A DNA stretch of 8,173 nucleotides from Candidatus Rokubacteria bacterium RIFCSPLOWO2_02_FULL_72_37 (GTDB lineage: Bacteria; Methylomirabilota; Methylomirabilia; Rokubacteriales; CSP1-6). Below the pieces are notes generated by a model that was not told where the DNA came from, made no database searches, and saw only the letters and a list, made by a program, of their open reading frames with translations. This document shows positions 5,248 through 8,173 of the stretch, piece by piece. Both the position numbers and the translations under genes were made by a program. The stretch spans positions 1 to 8,173 of the forward strand of contig MGCE01000034.1 of the NCBI GenBank assembly GCA_001790315.1, in the 5' to 3' direction. The first letter of the stretch is position 1. The number at the start of each line of letters is the position of its first letter.

Positions 5248-6051
5248 ATGAGCGTTCCTGCCGAGCCCAGGCCAGCGGCGTCGGTCGTGCTCGTGCGCGA
5301 GGCGCCGGCCGGCGCCCCGGAGCCGCTCGAGGTCTACATGATCCGGCGCAACAAGGGCATGAAATTCCTCGGCGGATACTACGCGTTCCCCGGAGGCAAG
5401 GTGGATCCGGGCGACGCCGCCCCCGAGGTGCTCGCGCGCTGCCACGGGCTCGGCGTGCCCGAGGCGGAGGAGGTCTTTCCCGGCCACGCTGGCGCACCCG
5501 CGCTCGCGTTCTGGGTCACGGCGGTGCGTGAGCTCCTCGAGGAGAGCGGCGTCCTGCTGGCGTGTGACGCCGCGGGCCGCCCGCTCGAGCCGCGCGACCC
5601 CGCGGTCGCCGCGGGCATCGAGCGTTGCCGGCGCGCGCTCATGGCGGGTGAAGCGTCGTTCGGGGAGCTCGTCTCGCGCGAGGGCTGGTACTGCGACCTG
5701 TCGGGGCTCCGCTACTTCTCCCATTTCATCACGCCGCGGTCGAGCCCGATCCGCTTCACGGCGCGCTTCTTCCTGTGCCGGATGCCGTGCGGTCAGGAGC
5801 CGCGCCTCTACACGGAGGAGACCTCCGAGGGATTCTGGATCCACCCCGGCGACGGCTACCGGCGCTACCAGACGGGCGAGCTGGCCATGGCGGAGCCCGC
5901 CGAGTACGGGCTCGCGTACATCGCCCAGTTCGCCTCGCTCGACGATCTGTGGGTCGCGCACGATGACGGCCGCCACAAGTTCCACGGGATCATCGACCGG
6001 ATCGACGTCTTTTGGGACAGCTTCGACTGGAAGAGCAACCGCTTCCAGTGA
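5248..6051 (+). CDS. Nudix hydrolase, NUDT19/CoA-diphosphatase type with a split Nudix box
   Basis: This is a 267-residue Nudix-fold hydrolase. The Nudix box is interrupted: FPGGKVDPGD (47-56) is separated from AVRELLEESGVLL (92-104) by an insertion of roughly 35 residues. In a normal box the G-to-REUXEE distance is fixed. The catalytic helix is intact (Arg94, Glu95, Glu98, Glu99). A split box of this kind is known from eukaryotic NUDT19 (RP2), which hydrolyses CoA and acyl-CoA to phosphopantetheine derivatives and 3',5'-ADP. Adjacent acyl-CoA dehydrogenase and thioesterase genes make a CoA-ester substrate plausible, but the sequence does not prove it. The ATG at 5248 was chosen because the frame upstream of it is only repeat array. 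An extended -10 lies just before it. The stop codon overlaps the start of the next gene (GTGA). Confidence 0.87.
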   Translation: MSVPAEPRPAASVVLVREAPAGAPEPLEVYMIRRNKGMKFLGGYYAFPGGKVDPGDAAPEVLARCHGLGVPEAEEVFPGHAGAPALAFWVTAVRELLEESGVLLACDAAGRPLEPRDPAVAAGIERCRRALMAGEASFGELVSREGWYCDLSGLRYFSHFITPRSSPIRFTARFFLCRMPCGQEPRLYTEETSEGFWIHPGDGYRRYQTGELAMAEPAEYGLAYIAQFASLDDLWVAHDDGRHKFHGIIDRIDVFWDSFDWKSNRFQ

Positions 6052-6458
6052 TAGCCGGGGGGTGGCGGCTCACGCAGGCCTCGGTCCCGATCGCGTTCGT
6101 CCTCTGGGGCTGCGCGTTCCTCGCCGCGCGCTCGGGCCGGGGCGATCTGGGTCTCTTCGTGCTCCTCTACGCGCCGCTGGCGCTCCTGGGGTTCAGGGTG
6201 GCCATCGGCGGCGGTATGCTGCTGCATCTCGCGTACGCGGCGTGCGCGGACCTGACGCGCCGGCGGCACGTGCGGCCGGGCTGGCTCGTCGCGCTGGCCG
6301 CCCTCCACTACGCGTGCGTGGGCATCGCCGCCTGGGGCCCCGCCCGTGACGACTGGCGGAATCCCGGCGTCGCGGTGTGGACCGGGGTCGCCGTGTTCCT
6401 CGCCTGGCAGGTGTTCATCGCGGCGAGCGTGATGCGGCGCGCCCCGCGGCGACGCTGA
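6048..6458 (+). CDS. Small integral membrane protein of unknown function
   Basis: I do not recognise this 136-residue protein. It shows four or five hydrophobic segments: about residues 11-28, 33-49, 50-67 (split by R50), 79-96 and 108-128. It has short polar loops, an RRRH patch (71-74) and an Arg-rich end (RRAPRRR), which suggests a cytoplasmic C-terminus. The start is taken as GTG at 6048, which overlaps the Nudix TGA as GTGA, so it is probably translated by coupling. A longer reading from TTG at 6012 would lie inside the Nudix gene and is less likely. The hydrophobic pattern and coding-like G/C bias at third positions support a real gene. It has no catalytic motif I can name. Being locked to the Nudix gene hints at a linked role, but this is inference. 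Confidence 0.72.
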   Translation: MIAGGWRLTQASVPIAFVLWGCAFLAARSGRGDLGLFVLLYAPLALLGFRVAIGGGMLLHLAYAACADLTRRRHVRPGWLVALAALHYACVGIAAWGPARDDWRNPGVAVWTGVAVFLAWQVFIAASVMRRAPRRR

Positions 6459-6475
6459 GCCGCGGCGCCGAGCCC

Positions 6476-6919
6476 ATGGCGGTCGAGCACGCGACGTCGG
6501 TGCAGGTGCGGTGGGGTGACGTGGACCCGGCCGGGATCGTCTTCTACCCGCGGTTCTTCGAGTGGTACGACCTCGGCTGCGAGGCGCTCTTCGCGTCCCT
6601 CGGGCTCGCGTGGCCCGACGCGTTCCCGCGCTACGATGTCGTCGGCGTGCCGATCGTCGAGTCGAGCTCACGCTTCGTGAGCCCCGCGCGCTACGGTGAC
6701 GTCCTGACGATCCGCTCGCGGGTCGCGTGGGTGCGCGCGAAGACGTTCCGCGTCGAGCACGAGATCGCGGTCGGCGCGCGCCTCTGTGCCGAGGGGCACG
6801 AGATCCGTGCGTGGGTCGGGCGCCCGACGGCGCCCGGCGAGCGGCTCCGGGCGCGGCCCATCCCCGAGGACGTCGCGCGGCTCCTGCGGGGGAGTGACGC
6901 CCGGGCCGGAATCGGGTAG
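6476..6919 (+). CDS. Acyl-CoA thioesterase, hot-dog fold, 4-hydroxybenzoyl-CoA thioesterase/YbgC type
   Basis: This 147-residue single hot-dog domain hydrolyses an acyl-CoA or aroyl-CoA to the free acid and CoA in the cytoplasm. The signature VRWGDVDPAGIVFYPRFFEW (11-30) matches the 4HBT motif with the nucleophile/base Asp17, the same residue number as in the Pseudomonas 4-hydroxybenzoyl-CoA thioesterase. VPIVESSSRFVSPARYGD (58-75) and the central beta strands follow in the usual order. Length is normal. The ATG at 6476 lies 17 nt after the membrane-protein stop and has no clear Shine-Dalgarno. No tol-pal genes are nearby, so a YbgC role at the envelope is less likely than catabolic or housekeeping CoA-ester hydrolysis. 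Its neighbours (dehydrogenases, CoA-type Nudix) favour CoA-ester turnover. The exact acyl group cannot be deduced. Confidence 0.9.
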   Translation: MAVEHATSVQVRWGDVDPAGIVFYPRFFEWYDLGCEALFASLGLAWPDAFPRYDVVGVPIVESSSRFVSPARYGDVLTIRSRVAWVRAKTFRVEHEIAVGARLCAEGHEIRAWVGRPTAPGERLRARPIPEDVARLLRGSDARAGIG

Positions 6920-6922
6920 GCT
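6894..6922 (+). promoter_or_regulatory. Weak sigma70-like promoter candidate for the ABC binding protein
   Basis: GTGACG (6894-6899) and TAGGCT (6917-6922) are spaced by 17 nt, with a leader of about 40 nt before the ATG. The -10 box overlaps the thioesterase stop codon TAG. Both boxes match the consensus only partly, so read-through from upstream genes is equally possible. Confidence 0.3.
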
Positions 6923-6955
6923 TGTGACCCCGAACCATCCCGAGACCACTCACTG

Positions 6956-6961
6956 AGGAGG
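6956..6961 (+). promoter_or_regulatory. Strong Shine-Dalgarno of the ABC binding-protein gene
   Basis: AGGAGG lies 7 nt before the ATG at 6969. It is a full anti-16S match and the best ribosome site in the window, consistent with high expression of a periplasmic binding protein. It fixes the start of that gene and contrasts with the weak or absent sites of the genes upstream. Confidence 0.85.
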
Positions 6962-6968
6962 TTGCGCT

Positions 6969-8173
6969 ATGGGTGCACTGACGCGTCGAACGTTCGTCAC
7001 GGGCGCCGGGGCCGCGGCGGTGGGCGTGGCGGCGGGGCCGTGGGTGCTGCGGAGTTGGGCGCAGGGCGGGCCGATCAAGATCGGTGTCGTGCTGCCCTAC
7101 ACGGGCGTGTACGCGGTCCTCGGCGAGTCCATCACCCAGGCGATGGAGCTGGTGTTCGAGCGCGAGAAGTGGACCGTCGCGGGCCGCAAGATCGAGATGA
7201 TCAAGGAAGACGACGAGATGAAGCCGCCGGTCGGCATCCGGAAGACGGAGAAGCTGATCGACTCGGACAAGGTCGACATCCTCACGGGGCCCGTGCACAG
7301 CGGCATCCTCATGGGCATGCGCGACAAGGTCCACAACTCGAAGACGATCCTGATCGTCTCCAACGCCGGCGCCGACGCGATCAGCCGCCAGCGCTGCTCC
7401 AAGTGGATCTTCCGCACGTCGTTCTCGAACTGGCAGCCGTGCCAGCCGATGGGCGAATGGGTGGCGAAGCACGTCGCCAAGGACGTCTTCCAGGTCGCGC
7501 CCAACTACCAGGCGGGCAAGGACATGATGGCGGCGTTCCGCGAGACGTTCCTGCCCGCGGGCGGCAAGGTGATCGCCGAGGATTACCCGAAGCTCGGCGA
7601 GACCGACTACGCGCCGTACCTCACCAAGATCAAACAGTCGGGCGCGAAGGCGGTGTTCGCGTTCTTCTCGGGCTCGGACGCGGTGAACTTCGTGAAGCAG
7701 TACGACCAGTTCGGCCTCAAGGGGGCGGTCAAGCTGACCGGCGCGGGCTTCCTCACCGAGCCGGACGTGCTCCCGGCGCAGGGCAAGTCGGCGCTCGGCG
7801 TGCTCACCGGGCACTTCTACACGCCCGTCCTCGACAACCCGGTGAACAAGCGGTTCGTCAAGGACTTCAAGGCCAAGTACGGCAACAAGACGCCGGACGG
7901 CTTCGCGTGCCAGGGCTACGACACCGCCGAGGTCATCCTCCGCGCGCTCAAGGCCGTGAACGGCAACACGCAGGACAAGGACAAGCTCGTGGCGGCGATC
8001 GCGAAGGTGGAGTTCGACAGCCCGCGCGGCCGCTTCCGCTTCGACCCCAAGACCCAGAACGTGATCCAGCCGTTCATCTACGTCCGGGAGGTGCGCGAGG
8101 TGCCGGAGTTCGGCCTCACCAACGTCCCGATCGACAAGGTCGCGGACGTGCGCGATCCCGGGACCGGCTGCAC
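6969..8173 (+). CDS. ABC transporter substrate-binding protein, branched-chain amino acid type (LivK/Peripla_BP_6), Tat-exported, 3' end outside window
   Basis: This is the periplasmic ligand-binding component of a HAAT-type ABC importer. 401 codons are present without a stop, close to full length for the family. The N-terminus is a Tat-type signal: TRRTFV (5-10), a hydrophobic Ala/Gly/Val stretch, and likely cleavage after SWA (29-31). The mature part starts with IKIGVVLPYTGVYAVLGES and proceeds as a two-lobe type I periplasmic binding fold, with a GYDTAEVILRALKAVNG segment near the end of the second lobe. Despite the family name, such proteins in high-GC soil bacteria bind amino acids, urea, short-chain amides, aromatic acids or dicarboxylates; the ligand is not predictable here. 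Permease and ATPase genes would be expected beyond 8173. Its position after acyl-CoA genes suggests import of an acid that is then CoA-activated. Confidence 0.93.
   Translation, partial: MGALTRRTFVTGAGAAAVGVAAGPWVLRSWAQGGPIKIGVVLPYTGVYAVLGESITQAMELVFEREKWTVAGRKIEMIKEDDEMKPPVGIRKTEKLIDSDKVDILTGPVHSGILMGMRDKVHNSKTILIVSNAGADAISRQRCSKWIFRTSFSNWQPCQPMGEWVAKHVAKDVFQVAPNYQAGKDMMAAFRETFLPAGGKVIAEDYPKLGETDYAPYLTKIKQSGAKAVFAFFSGSDAVNFVKQYDQFGLKGAVKLTGAGFLTEPDVLPAQGKSALGVLTGHFYTPVLDNPVNKRFVKDFKAKYGNKTPDGFACQGYDTAEVILRALKAVNGNTQDKDKLVAAIAKVEFDSPRGRFRFDPKTQNVIQPFIYVREVREVPEFGLTNVPIDKVADVRDPGTGC

Noticed and set aside
6012..6047. TTG start at 6012 for the small membrane protein
   Set aside because: It would add 12 polar residues inside the Nudix coding region. 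The GTG at 6048 with its GTGA overlap is the more usual coupled start.
5865..7814. Very long open frame on the minus strand opposite the Nudix-to-ABC region
   Set aside because: It runs antisense to four genes with clear family motifs, is rich in Arg/Ala/Gly/Pro as expected from GC-rich antisense DNA, and shows no recognisable domain.

Overview
This is a GC-rich window (by eye around 70% G+C) from a bacterial chromosome. It holds eight protein-coding genes; coxA and the final ABC binding-protein gene are cut by the window edges. GTG starts, short-overlap gene coupling, a caa3-type oxidase and a densely packed acyl-CoA gene set fit an aerobic, heterotrophic, high-GC soil or subsurface bacterium. 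The overall style resembles Candidatus Rokubacteria/NC10-type or deltaproteobacterial genomes. That placement is an impression from gene content, not a measurement.

Layout. The left third (1-2572) is on the minus strand: a Zn-dependent M20-family amidase/carbamoylase, then coxB (subunit II with a lipoprotein signal, CuA site and fused cytochrome c), then the start of coxA (subunit I). coxB and coxA overlap at a GTGA junction. A 93-bp divergent intergenic region (2573-2665) separates this block from the plus-strand genes. It carries a good sigma70-like promoter whose -10 end and predicted start site are covered by a perfect 6-4-6 palindrome, probably a TetR-type operator.

The plus-strand block starts with two adjacent acyl-CoA dehydrogenase genes (2666-5007) that look like the two different subunits of one heteromeric enzyme. 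Next comes a 240-bp spacer with a strong GC hairpin and about four copies of a 40-bp tandem repeat. After it lie a Nudix hydrolase of the NUDT19/CoA-diphosphatase type with a split Nudix box, a small orphan membrane protein translationally coupled to it, a 4HBT-fold acyl-CoA thioesterase, and a Tat-exported branched-chain-amino-acid-type ABC substrate-binding protein that runs off the right edge.

Taken together, the plus-strand genes suggest uptake and CoA-linked oxidation of an organic acid: binding protein for import, dehydrogenase pair for alpha-beta oxidation, thioesterase and CoA diphosphatase for CoA-ester turnover. The substrate cannot be read from the sequence. No RNA gene, CRISPR array, insertion sequence or phage gene was seen. 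The parts most worth a second look are the repeat array with its hairpin, the operator in the divergent region, the division of labour between the two dehydrogenase subunits, and a recurring -10-to-start-codon spacing of 7-8 nt that suggests leaderless transcripts.
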